From Tianweitania sediminis (GTDB taxonomy: Bacteria; Pseudomonadota; Alphaproteobacteria; Rhizobiales; Rhizobiaceae), in NCBI RefSeq assembly GCF_017813335.1, contig NZ_JAGIYY010000006.1, positions 124,001 through 188,000 of the forward strand: DNA of 64,000 bases, in the 5' to 3' direction. Of this stretch, positions 1 through 8,255 are shown piece after piece. Within the stretch, counting starts at the first letter, position 1; every line of letters starts with the position of its first letter. The notes below the pieces were generated by a model, which searched no databases, was not told the origin of the DNA, and was given only the letters and a program-made list of their open reading frames with translations. Position numbers and translations under genes: made by a program.

Positions 1-600
1 GATGCCATCGACGCGGTGGTCCTGACGCATGCACATGCCGACCACATCCACGGCATCGACGACCTGCGCAGCTTCTTCCTTGATACACGCGAACGCATCG
101 ACGTCTATTCTGACGCCTTCACCTTCAGCCGCGTGGAGCAGGCTTTCGGCTACTGCTACGCGACTCCACCGGGTTCAAGTTATCCGCCGATCCTGCGCGA
201 CAGGCGCGTCGAACCTTTCGTTGATTTCACCATCGAGGGGAAGGGCGGTCCGATCACCTTCAAGCCCCTGCCGCAGGTGCATGGCGACATCATCTCCTTG
301 GGGCTCAAGGTGGGCCGGCTGGCCTACTGCTCCGATGTCAGCCATTATCCGGATGAAACGGCTGCCGAGCTCCACGAGCTCGACTGCCTCGTGATCGATG
401 CGCTTCAATATCGTAGCCATCCGAGCCATTTGTCCCTTTCCGAGTCGCTTGGCTGGATCGAGCGTCTGAAGCCGAAACAAGCGGTGCTCACGCACATGCA
501 CATCCCTTTGGATTACGAGCTCGTGCAACAGGAAACGCCGCCGAATGTGCAACCCGCCTACGATGGCATGATCATCGAGATCGGCGCGGATACGGCTTAA
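1..600 (+). CDS. MBL-fold metallo-hydrolase (5' truncated by window edge)
   Basis: The reading frame is open from base 1, so the true start lies outside the window. Only the C-terminal 199 codons are present. The metal-binding signature THAHADHIHG of the metallo-beta-lactamase fold is at residues 9-18 of the visible part. Further metal-ligand regions appear as PQVHGD, YCSDVSHYPD and, near the end, LTHMH. This layout fits the PhnP/RNase Z-like branch of soluble phosphodiesterase or esterase-type hydrolases. Hyphomicrobiales often carry such a gene after tatD and metG, but those neighbours are not visible here. The family is clear; the substrate is not. Confidence 0.85.
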   Translation, partial: DAIDAVVLTHAHADHIHGIDDLRSFFLDTRERIDVYSDAFTFSRVEQAFGYCYATPPGSSYPPILRDRRVEPFVDFTIEGKGGPITFKPLPQVHGDIISLGLKVGRLAYCSDVSHYPDETAAELHELDCLVIDALQYRSHPSHLSLSESLGWIERLKPKQAVLTHMHIPLDYELVQQETPPNVQPAYDGMIIEIGADTA

Positions 601-705
601 GGTTGCGACTGATCTCATCAATCCGACCTTTGGCGTATTGTCACGCGGGCTTTGGCGGGCCACGGTGCTGATCTCTGCATATCAACCCGCTCTGGGAGGA
701 GCTCC

Positions 706-1911
706 ATGAAAAGATTCGCGCTCGCAACCATCACCCTTGCCCTCGCTTGGAGTTCCACGGCGCTTGCCCAGGAACTGAGCGACGACAAGGTGAAGATCGG
801 TATTCTGAACGACCAGTCCGGCGTTTACGCTGATTTTGGCGGCAAGAACTCTGTGGTGGCCGCCCAGATGGCGATCGAGGATTTCGGCGGGACCGTTGCC
901 GGTAAGCCCGTCGAACTCATCAACGCCGACCACCAGAACAAGGCCGACATCGCAGCCAATATTGCGCGCCAATGGTTCGACACGGAACAGGTCGACGCGA
1001 TCATGGATCTGACCACGTCGTCTGTCGGTTTGGCTGTTCAGGCGCTGGCAGCCGAGAAAAAGAAGATCACGATCAACACCGGCGCTGCCACGGCGGAACT
1101 GACAGGCAAGCAGTGCACACCCTACGGTTTCCACTGGGCTTATGACACACATGCGCTCGCCGTCGGCACAGGCGGCCAGCTCGTGAAGGAAGGCGGCGAC
1201 AGCTGGTTCTTCATCACCGCAGACTACGCTTTCGGTCACTCCCTTGAGCAGCAGACCGGAGACTTCGTAAAGGCCAACGGCGGATCCGTGGTCGGCGCCG
1301 TGCGCCATCCGCTGGCAGCGACCGACTATTCGAGCTTCCTGCTTCAGGCTCAAGCGTCGGGCGCAAAGATCGTCGGCCTCGCCAATGCCGGCCAGGATAC
1401 GGTGAATGCCATCAAGCAGGCGGCAGAATTCGGCATCGTTGAAGGCGGCCAGCGGCTTGCGGGCCTTCTCGTGACGCTTGCCGAAGTGCACGGCCTGGGC
1501 CTCGAGTCGGCTCAAGGTCTCGTTTTGACGGAAGGCTTTTACTGGAACCGCACCGACGAAACTCGGGAATGGGCGCAGCGGTTCTTCGAGCGCACGAATG
1601 CAATGCCGAACATGGTTCACGCAGGCACTTACTCTGCCGTGCTTTCCTACCTGAAGGCCGTTGATCAGGCGAAATCGGACGACGCCGACACGGTTGCGAA
1701 GACCCTCAAGGCAATGTCGATCGACGATGTCTTCGGGCAAGGTGGCAAGGTCGGGCCGAACGGCCGCATGATCCATGACATGTATCTGATGCAGGTGAAG
1801 AAGCCCGGCGAAAGCGATACGCCTTGGGACTACTACACGGTGCTCGCCACGATCCCAGGCGACGAGGCTTTCATCAAGCCTGCGGAAAGCGGCTGCCCGC
1901 TCGTCAACTGA
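706..1911 (+). CDS. ABC transporter substrate-binding protein, branched-chain amino acid (LivK-like) type
   Basis: The protein has 401 residues. An N-terminal signal peptide (MKRFALATITLALAWSSTALA, cut near ALA|QE) is followed by a periplasmic-binding fold that begins VKIGILNDQSGVYADFGG, typical of type I leucine/urea/amide binding proteins. I chose the ATG at 706 over an upstream in-frame start because GGGAGGAG lies six bases before it and the signal peptide then begins correctly. No permease or ATPase gene is adjacent: the next gene is mazG, after a strong terminator. It is therefore an orphan binding protein that presumably serves a transporter encoded elsewhere. The ligand cannot be read from the sequence. 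Confidence 0.88.
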   Translation: MKRFALATITLALAWSSTALAQELSDDKVKIGILNDQSGVYADFGGKNSVVAAQMAIEDFGGTVAGKPVELINADHQNKADIAANIARQWFDTEQVDAIMDLTTSSVGLAVQALAAEKKKITINTGAATAELTGKQCTPYGFHWAYDTHALAVGTGGQLVKEGGDSWFFITADYAFGHSLEQQTGDFVKANGGSVVGAVRHPLAATDYSSFLLQAQASGAKIVGLANAGQDTVNAIKQAAEFGIVEGGQRLAGLLVTLAEVHGLGLESAQGLVLTEGFYWNRTDETREWAQRFFERTNAMPNMVHAGTYSAVLSYLKAVDQAKSDDADTVAKTLKAMSIDDVFGQGGKVGPNGRMIHDMYLMQVKKPGESDTPWDYYTVLATIPGDEAFIKPAESGCPLVN

Positions 1912-1930
1912 GGCCAACGACACAAGGACT

Positions 1931-1960
1931 GGCCGCGCGGATCCGTTCGCGCGGCCTTTT
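1931..1960 (+). terminator. Rho-independent terminator after the binding protein gene
   Basis: A perfect 9-bp stem GGCCGCGCG / CGCGCGGCC (1931-1939 and 1948-1956) with an 8-base loop is followed directly by TTTT. It begins 19 bases after the stop codon at 1911 and isolates the binding protein gene from mazG. Confidence 0.9.
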
Positions 1961-2080
1961 CTATGGCTGGACGGACATTCAGCGATGGCGACAAGTTCCA
2001 TAATATATCTTATGCGACTTTTACACGGTGTTGTGGATGGCTGATTGCCGAGGCTTGCCCGAACACGCTAGACACGCCGC

Positions 2081-2902
2081 ATGAAGCCCTCTCGTGACAT
2101 CACCCGCCTTCTTGAGATCATGGCGGCTCTTCGCGAGCCGCAGACCGGATGCCCTTGGGATCTGGAGCAGTCCTTTGAGACCATCGCCCCCTACACGGTC
2201 GAAGAGGCCTATGAGGTTGCGGATGCGATTGCCCGCGACGATCTGGATGACCTTCGTGAAGAACTTGGCGATCTGCTGCTGCAGGTCGTTTATCATAGCC
2301 AGCTGGCCGCGGAGCTCGGCGCCTTTACCTTCGGCGAGGTGGTGGAAGCCATCACAACCAAGATGATCCGCCGGCATCCGCACGTTTTCGAAGTCGCACG
2401 GGCTGCCGACGGGACCATGGCCAAAGGTCAATGGGAGCGGATCAAGGCAGAAGAAAAGGCCGAAAAACGTGCGCGGCGGTTAGCTCGTGGCCTCACCGCC
2501 GAGGACAGCGGTTCAGGCTTTCTGGACTCCGTCCCCGTCGGCATGCCGGCCTTGACCAGAGCACTGAAGCTTCAGCAAAAAGCCGCCAAGGTGGGCTTCG
2601 ACTGGAGCGAGGCTGAGCCGATCCTTGCCAAGATCGAGGAAGAAATTGGAGAGTTTCGCCAGGCCCTATCCGCCAACGACAAGGCGGCTCAAAAGGATGA
2701 GTTCGGCGACGTTCTGTTCTCGCTCGCCAATCTCGCGCGCCACCTGGACATTGATCCTGAAGCGGCGCTGCAAGGCACAAACACGAAGTTCCGCAGCCGT
2801 TTCCATTTTGTAGAACAGGCGCTGAAGGAAGACGGCCGCTTGCTGGAGGACGCCAGCCTTGACGAGATGGAAGCTCTCTGGAAGCAGGCGAAAACGCGCT
2901 AG
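2081..2902 (+). CDS. mazG: Nucleoside triphosphate pyrophosphohydrolase MazG
   Basis: This 273-residue protein carries two MazG domains, as in E. coli MazG. The first (about residues 15-115) contains CPWDLEQSFE and the acidic metal-binding helices EEAYEVADAI and LREELGDLLLQ. The second (about 165-260) contains KIEEEIGEFRQA and DEFGDVLFSLANLARH. It hydrolyses (d)NTPs to the monophosphate and pyrophosphate, a house-cleaning role that can also lower alarmone levels. The stop codon TAG shares the palindrome CTAG with the stop of the convergent hflX gene, so no terminator separates the two. Confidence 0.95.
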   Translation: MKPSRDITRLLEIMAALREPQTGCPWDLEQSFETIAPYTVEEAYEVADAIARDDLDDLREELGDLLLQVVYHSQLAAELGAFTFGEVVEAITTKMIRRHPHVFEVARAADGTMAKGQWERIKAEEKAEKRARRLARGLTAEDSGSGFLDSVPVGMPALTRALKLQQKAAKVGFDWSEAEPILAKIEEEIGEFRQALSANDKAAQKDEFGDVLFSLANLARHLDIDPEAALQGTNTKFRSRFHFVEQALKEDGRLLEDASLDEMEALWKQAKTR

Positions 2903-4185
2903 TCGGGGTCGCGCATCCAGGCTTCAATTTCGTTTTTGCGGTTCTGCGTTGTTCGGAGCGTCAGCGCCACCGATCCGTCCTCACGATCTTCCCGCTCGGT
3001 CACTTCGCCGCTGTGATAGATCCCATCGAGCAGCCTGAGTCGGTCGCTGCCCAGCACGAGGTGCATGTCTTCCAGCTTGCCGGAGATACGCGCCTCGATG
3101 AGCTCGGTAAGGTGGGAGATCCCCTCGCCCGTGACAGCCGAAACTGCGATTACTGGCCCCTTGCCTTGCTCCAGCAGGCGCTCACGGGTCTGGTCGTCCA
3201 CAAGGTCCACCTTGTTCCAAACTTCGACGACGTGCTCCTCGTCTTGTGCGTCGATCCCGAGATCACGCAGAATACGCTCTACGTCCTCGGCTTGCGCGGC
3301 CGTGTCAGGATCGCTGATGTCGCGCAGATGGATGACGAGATCCGCCTCCACGACTTCTTCCAACGTGGCGCGGAAGGCAGCCACCAAATGGGTTGGCAGG
3401 TCCGAAATGAAGCCCACGGTGTCGGACAGGATGATGGTCGTTCCATGCGGCAACTGCACGCGGCGGAGCGTCGGATCGAGCGTGGCGAACAACATGTTTT
3501 CTGCCAGCACGCCAGCCCCGGTCAGGCGATTAAACAGCGTCGACTTGCCGGCATTGGTGTAGCCGACGATCGCGACGATCGGGAACGGCACCTTGCGGCG
3601 CTTGGCTCGATGCAGATCCCGCGTCCGGCGCACTGTTTCCAACTCGCGCTTCAGCTTCAGGATCTTGTCCTGCAGCAAGCGGCGGTCGGCCTCGATCTGG
3701 GTTTCACCGGGACCGCCAAGGAAGCCGGCACCGCCGCGCTGGCGCTCCAAGTGCGTCCAACTGCGCACGAGCCGTCCGCGCTGGTAGTTCAGGTGGGCTA
3801 GTTCGACCTGCAGCGACCCTTCCTTGGTGCGGGCACGCCGGCCGAAAATCTCCAGGATCAAGCCGGTGCGGTCGAGCACCTTTGCATTCAGCGCCTTTTC
3901 CAGGTTGCGCTGCTGGACGGGCGTGAGCGGATGATCCACGATGGCGAGATCGGCGTTGGCTTCGCGCACCACTTCCGCGAGTTCATCGACCTTGCCGCTA
4001 CCGAGCAGGGTCGCCGGCCGCGGATCAGCCAGCATGACCACGTCGGTAAATACGGGCTCCAGGTCGATCGCAAGCGCCAGGCCAACGGCTTCTTCCAAGC
4101 GAGCATCAGGCGAGCGGCCAAGCCTTGGGCGGCCTTGGAAATCATCTTCGCCGCGCGTCTGTCGCGTCAGCACGGGGACAACCAC
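2899..4185 (-). CDS. hflX: GTPase HflX
   Basis: This 428-residue translation-factor GTPase shows an N-terminal HflX domain (about 1-195, with the glycine-rich GGAGFLGGPGETQIE) and a coiled-coil helix. The G domain has G1 GYTNAGKST (about residue 207), G3 DTVGF and G4 NKVD. HflX binds the 50S subunit and splits stalled ribosomes. The chosen start is GTG at 4185, the first standard start in frame. The frame stays open back to the hfq stop region, so a non-standard start slightly upstream is possible. It lies 77 bases downstream of hfq, the usual hfq-hflX order. Confidence 0.94.
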   Translation of the reverse strand: MVVPVLTRQTRGEDDFQGRPRLGRSPDARLEEAVGLALAIDLEPVFTDVVMLADPRPATLLGSGKVDELAEVVREANADLAIVDHPLTPVQQRNLEKALNAKVLDRTGLILEIFGRRARTKEGSLQVELAHLNYQRGRLVRSWTHLERQRGGAGFLGGPGETQIEADRRLLQDKILKLKRELETVRRTRDLHRAKRRKVPFPIVAIVGYTNAGKSTLFNRLTGAGVLAENMLFATLDPTLRRVQLPHGTTIILSDTVGFISDLPTHLVAAFRATLEEVVEADLVIHLRDISDPDTAAQAEDVERILRDLGIDAQDEEHVVEVWNKVDLVDDQTRERLLEQGKGPVIAVSAVTGEGISHLTELIEARISGKLEDMHLVLGSDRLRLLDGIYHSGEVTEREDREDGSVALTLRTTQNRKNEIEAWMRDPD

Positions 4186-4262
4186 GATGGCCCGCCCGGT
4201 TGATGTTCCCTCACCCGGTCCGGGGGGCGAATAGCCTGATTCAGTCAGCGGCTCGATGTCCT

Positions 4263-4514
4263 TTAATCAGCTTTTCCGACGCCGTCCTCGCCGTCGAACA
4301 TCTGGACGGGCTGGCTCGGCATGATGGTGGAGATTGCGTGCTTGTAAACCAGCTGCGAATGACCGTCGCGGCGCAAAAGAACGCAGAAGTTGTCGAAGGA
4401 AGTCACGACACCCGTCAGCTTCACACCGTTGATCAAAAAGATGGTCAGCGGGTTCTTGGTCTTGCGAACCGAGTTCAGGAAGAGGTCCTGTAGGTTTTGC
4501 GTACGTTCCGCCAT
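4263..4514 (-). CDS. hfq: RNA chaperone Hfq
   Basis: This 83-residue protein is the classic Sm-like hexamer subunit. The Sm1 segment is [20 protein letters not shown], and the Sm2 segment includes [12 protein letters not shown] with the conserved YKH motif. It mediates small RNA-mRNA pairing. The upstream gene in the same direction is dat and the downstream gene is hflX, the conserved alphaproteobacterial order. The C-terminal tail is short, as usual in this group. Confidence 0.98.
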   Translation of the reverse strand: MAERTQNLQDLFLNSVRKTKNPLTIFLINGVKLTGVVTSFDNFCVLLRRDGHSQLVYKHAISTIMPSQPVQMFDGEDGVGKAD

Positions 4515-4626
4515 TGTTCTTATCTTTCGATCATCCCTCGCTGAGGAGGTGCCGGGTTTTTGTTCTTAACGCGCTCTGCGGGAGCAGTCTTTCGACGACT
4601 TCGTTTTCCCGCCAGCAGAGCCGGTA

Positions 4627-5487
4627 TCAGGCCTTTATTTTTTCTGCAATGTCAAAAAATGCATTGCGCAAGGATGCTGCAACGGTGCCCGGGTGACCGT
4701 TCGCGACGGGTCGTCCGTCAATCTCCACCACGGGCATCACCAAGGTGGTCGCCGCTGTGATGAAGGCTTCACGCGCAGCCTGGGCTTCTTCCACCGTGAA
4801 GGGGCGCTCTTCCACGGTGAGATCAAGCTTTTTGGCCAAATCGATCAGCGTGGTACGGGTCACACCCCGGAGAATGCCCGTTTCGGCGGGACGCGTGACC
4901 AGAACACCGTCCCGGGTGATGATCCAGGCGTTGGTCGAGGCGCCCTCCTTCACCGTCCCGTCTGGATCAATGAACCAGGCTTCCTGTGCACCAGCCTCCT
5001 TGGCTTTCTGCTTGGCCAGAACGTTGGGCAGGAGGCCAACGGACTTGATGTCGACGCGCTCCCAGCGATTTTCCGGGACCGTGATGACCTTTACCCCCTT
5101 CTCCGCCTTGGCGGCACCGAGCCGGGGATCCACGGGCTTGGCGGTGACCACAAGCGCCGACTTGATTCCAGTCGGGAACACGTGGTCCCTGGGTGCGACG
5201 CCGCGGGATACCTGGAGATAAACCATGCCGTCGGTAACCAGGTTGCGCCGGATCACCTCCCGCATGACCGAGATCAGGGGCTTTCGTGCCATGGGCTGCG
5301 CGATCTGGAGCTCGCGGAGCGATCGGTCCAGTCGGTCCAGGTGCCGCGTGCTGTCAACGATGAACCCGCGTGCCACCTCGCACACTTCGTAAACGCCGTC
5401 GGCGAATTGGTAACCTCTGTCCTCGATGTGAACCGCTGCGGCGCGATGGGCGACATAGCGGCCGTTGACGTAAGCAATCCTGGGCAT
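4627..5487 (-). CDS. dat: D-amino-acid (D-alanine) transaminase
   Basis: This 286-residue fold-type IV PLP aminotransferase has the N-terminal YVNGRYVAHRAAAVHIEDRG and the characteristic segment VDIKSVGLLPNVLAKQKA, which carries the Schiff-base lysine of the D-alanine aminotransferase/BCAT family. The downstream segment EGASTNAWII and the C-terminal GILRGVTR complete the PLP pocket. It interconverts D-amino acids and 2-oxo acids, supplying D-glutamate or degrading D-alanine. It sits nine bases after the trkA stop and before hfq in the same run of minus-strand genes. A branched-chain aminotransferase assignment is less likely because the full-length pattern matches Dat. Confidence 0.92.
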   Translation of the reverse strand: MPRIAYVNGRYVAHRAAAVHIEDRGYQFADGVYEVCEVARGFIVDSTRHLDRLDRSLRELQIAQPMARKPLISVMREVIRRNLVTDGMVYLQVSRGVAPRDHVFPTGIKSALVVTAKPVDPRLGAAKAEKGVKVITVPENRWERVDIKSVGLLPNVLAKQKAKEAGAQEAWFIDPDGTVKEGASTNAWIITRDGVLVTRPAETGILRGVTRTTLIDLAKKLDLTVEERPFTVEEAQAAREAFITAATTLVMPVVEIDGRPVANGHPGTVAASLRNAFFDIAEKIKA

Positions 5488-5496
5488 GCTGTCCCC

Positions 5497-6873
5497 TCAG
5501 AAGAATTCCAGGCTGACCCGGAACATTTGTTCGACCTTCTTGACCGCGGAGGCCATCGCAAACATCACGACGCGGTCCTTGGACTTGATCTGCAGGTCAC
5601 CCGCCGGGCGCAGGACCGCACCGTCACGATAAATCGCGCCGATACGCAGGCCGGCAGGCAGTTGCAGATCGCGCAGGGCAATGCCCACCAATGGCGACGT
5701 GTCGAGTGCTTCTGCTTCCGTGACTTCCGCTGCGCCTCGCCCAATGCTGTGCACGGCGCGTATACGGCCGCGTCGGACATGTTGCAGGACGCGCGAAATC
5801 GTCACTGATCGCGGGTTGACCTGCGCATCAATCCCGAGCGCATTTGTAAAATCCTGGTAGGTGGGATTGTTGATAAGCGTGAGACTTGAACGGCAGCCAA
5901 GCCGCTTGGCCATGACGCTCGACAGAATGTTGACCTGATCGTCATTTGTGAGCGCAACCATCAGGTCGGTATCGCCGATATCAGCCTCGTTCAGGAGCTT
6001 GTGGTCGAGCGCGCTGCCGTGAAGCACCACCGTTCGCCGCAACTCATCGGCGATCGCGTTGGCGCGCTCGCGGCCGCTCTCGATGATCTTCACTCGGGTC
6101 CGGCTTTGCGCCTTTTCAAGCGTTTGCGCGACGTACAGGCCGATATTGCCGCCCCCGGCGATCACAATGCGGGTAGCCTCCTGTTCGTCATGCCCGAAGA
6201 GGCCGAGCGTGCGGCGAACATGCTCCTTTGCGATCACCACATAGGCGAGGTCGCCGGCAAACAGCTGATCCCCCGAACGCGGCACAAACAACCGCCCTTC
6301 CCGGCTGACGCCCACGACGGTGGCGATGAGATCGGGGAAGAGGTCGCTCAGCTGTGCCAGCGGCGTGTTGATCACTGGGCATTCGTCCAGGCACTCAATG
6401 GCGACCATCGCGATCCGATTGTCGGCAAAGCGAACCACATCAGTGGCACCAGGCAGCGCGATGCGCCGCAACACCATTTCACCGACTTCGCGTTCTGGAG
6501 AAATCACCACGTCGATCGGCATGTTTTCGCGAGAAAACAAGTCCTGGTAGCGTGGCAGCATGTAGGATTGCGAACGGATGCGCGCGATTTTGGTAGGTAC
6601 GTTGAACAAGGAGTGCGCGACCTGGCACGCCACCATGTTCACTTCATCATAAAGCGTGACGCCAACAAGCATGTCCGCGTCCTGCGCGCCGGCACGCGCC
6701 AGGACGTCGGGATGTGCCCCGTGCCCGACAAAGCCCTTCACATCTAGCGTGTCGCGGATGTTGCGGATGAGGTCCGCGGACACGTCGATCACCGACACGT
6801 CGTTGCGTTCGGCCGCCAGTCGTTCCGCGATGCCGTAGCCGACCTGGCCGGCGCCGCAGATGATGACTTTCAT
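5497..6873 (-). CDS. trkA: Trk system potassium transporter peripheral NAD-binding subunit TrkA
   Basis: This 458-residue protein duplicates an RCK/KTN unit. Rossmann motifs GAGQVGYGIAERLA (start) and GGGNIGLYVAQTLE (about residue 240) are each followed by a TrkA-C domain, the second near LVGIALRDLQLPAGLRIGAI. It binds NAD(H) on the cytoplasmic side and gates the membrane subunit TrkH, whose gene lies far away at 50949-52493. It follows ntrX by 17 bases, the normal ntrYX-trkA arrangement of Hyphomicrobiales. Confidence 0.96.
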   Translation of the reverse strand: MKVIICGAGQVGYGIAERLAAERNDVSVIDVSADLIRNIRDTLDVKGFVGHGAHPDVLARAGAQDADMLVGVTLYDEVNMVACQVAHSLFNVPTKIARIRSQSYMLPRYQDLFSRENMPIDVVISPEREVGEMVLRRIALPGATDVVRFADNRIAMVAIECLDECPVINTPLAQLSDLFPDLIATVVGVSREGRLFVPRSGDQLFAGDLAYVVIAKEHVRRTLGLFGHDEQEATRIVIAGGGNIGLYVAQTLEKAQSRTRVKIIESGRERANAIADELRRTVVLHGSALDHKLLNEADIGDTDLMVALTNDDQVNILSSVMAKRLGCRSSLTLINNPTYQDFTNALGIDAQVNPRSVTISRVLQHVRRGRIRAVHSIGRGAAEVTEAEALDTSPLVGIALRDLQLPAGLRIGAIYRDGAVLRPAGDLQIKSKDRVVMFAMASAVKKVEQMFRVSLEFF

Positions 6874-6890
6874 GGAAGATCCGAGCTCAA

Positions 6891-8255
6891 TTAAACGCCA
6901 AGCGACTTCAGCTTCCGGTGAAGCGCCGATCGCTCCATACCAATGAACTCGGCCGTACGCGAGATATTGCCGCCGAAACGGTTGATCTGCGCGATCAAAT
7001 ATTCCTTTTCGAAGTGCTCGCGCGCTTCACGCAACGGCAACGCCATGATGTGCTGATCCGACTGGTTTGGCGCACGTGGCATCATGTCCCCGATCTCAGC
7101 GGGAAGCAGGTCCGCCGTGATCGGCGCGTTTTCGTCGCCATCGCGGGACAGGATCATCAGGCGCTCGATGTTGTTTCTGAGCTGGCGGACGTTACCCGGC
7201 CAGTTATGCGCTTGCAGAACGGCCAGCGCATCGTTGCCGATCCGGCGCGGCCGGATGCCGGCATTCTGGGCGATCTGGCGCATGAAGCCGTCAACCAGGA
7301 AAGGGATGTCCTCGCGACGTTCGGCGAGCCCCGGCACATAAACGGGGACAACGGCAAGCCGGTGGTAAAGGTCTTCACGAAAGCGCCCTTGCGCGATCAT
7401 GCTTTCAAGGTTGTGGGCGGTCGATGAGATGATCCGAACATCGACCTTGACGCGCTTGTTGCCGCCGACCCGCTCGAACTGCTGGTCCACCAGGACGCGG
7501 AGGATCTTGTTCTGGGTTTCGCGCGGCATGTCGGCCACTTCGTCGAGGTAAAGAATGCCCCGGTGCGCTTCCTCCAGCGCTCCGACCTTCCGCGCCCCGC
7601 CGTCGGACGACTCCGTGCCGAAAAGCTCGATTTCCATTCTGTCCGGCGTAATGGACGCTGCGCTGAGAACCACAAAAGGACCGGCTTTCCGCGCTGACTG
7701 GGCGTGAATGGCGCGCGCGGCCATCTCCTTTCCGGACCCCGAAGGTCCCAGGATCATGATGCGGCTGTTGGTGGGTGCGACCCGCTCGATCGTTTGCCGC
7801 AGCTGGTTCATCGCAACCGATGTGCCGACGAGATCGAAGTTGTCGCCACTCCGTTTCTTCAGGTCGGAAACCTCTCGCTTCAGCTTGGAGTTTTCCAGCG
7901 CCCGTTCTGCAATCAGGATCAGCCGATCGGCCTTGAACGGCTTCTCGATGAAGTCATAAGCGCCGGAGCGGATCGCTGTCACCGCCGTCTCGATATTGCC
8001 GTGCCCCGAAATCATCACGACCGGAATGCTGGGATGCAGCCGCTTGATCTCGTTGAGCAGTTCCAACCCATCGAGGCGCGAGCCCTGCATCCAGATGTCG
8101 AGAAAGATCAGCCGAGGCGCACGGTCATTGATGGCAGCGAGTGCGCTGTCTGCATCATGCGCAGTGCGAGTCTCGTGCCCTTCGTCGTCCAGGATCCCCG
8201 CGACGAGGTCGCGGATGTCGGCTTCGTCATCGACAATGAGAATATCAGAGGCCAT
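6891..8255 (-). CDS. ntrX: Nitrogen assimilation response regulator NtrX
   Basis: This 454-residue NtrC-family regulator has a receiver domain (about 1-120, phospho-Asp within LIFLDIWMQ), an AAA+ domain (Walker A GPSGSGKE near 170, arginine-finger region RFREDLYHRL) and a C-terminal Fis-type helix-turn-helix ending RSALHRKLKSLGV. The sigma54-contact loop GAFTGA is absent: where NtrC reads HEKGAFTGA this protein reads TESSDGGARKV. That fits NtrX proteins that act without sigma54. Its start overlaps the end of ntrY by 11 bases, so the kinase and regulator are probably coupled. Confidence 0.96.
   Translation of the reverse strand: MASDILIVDDEADIRDLVAGILDDEGHETRTAHDADSALAAINDRAPRLIFLDIWMQGSRLDGLELLNEIKRLHPSIPVVMISGHGNIETAVTAIRSGAYDFIEKPFKADRLILIAERALENSKLKREVSDLKKRSGDNFDLVGTSVAMNQLRQTIERVAPTNSRIMILGPSGSGKEMAARAIHAQSARKAGPFVVLSAASITPDRMEIELFGTESSDGGARKVGALEEAHRGILYLDEVADMPRETQNKILRVLVDQQFERVGGNKRVKVDVRIISSTAHNLESMIAQGRFREDLYHRLAVVPVYVPGLAERREDIPFLVDGFMRQIAQNAGIRPRRIGNDALAVLQAHNWPGNVRQLRNNIERLMILSRDGDENAPITADLLPAEIGDMMPRAPNQSDQHIMALPLREAREHFEKEYLIAQINRFGGNISRTAEFIGMERSALHRKLKSLGV

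Noticed and set aside
682-2001. 439-codon antisense frame over the binding protein gene
   Set aside because: It mirrors the codon structure of the real gene, has no recognisable domain and no proper start context. Long antisense frames are common in high-GC coding DNA.
4505-4519. GTTC-CGCCATT-GTTC, a second exact LexA-type spacing over the hfq start codon
   Set aside because: It spans coding sequence and the start codon, its spacer is not AT-rich, and about two such matches are expected by chance in 64 kb counting both strands. SOS control of hfq is not expected.
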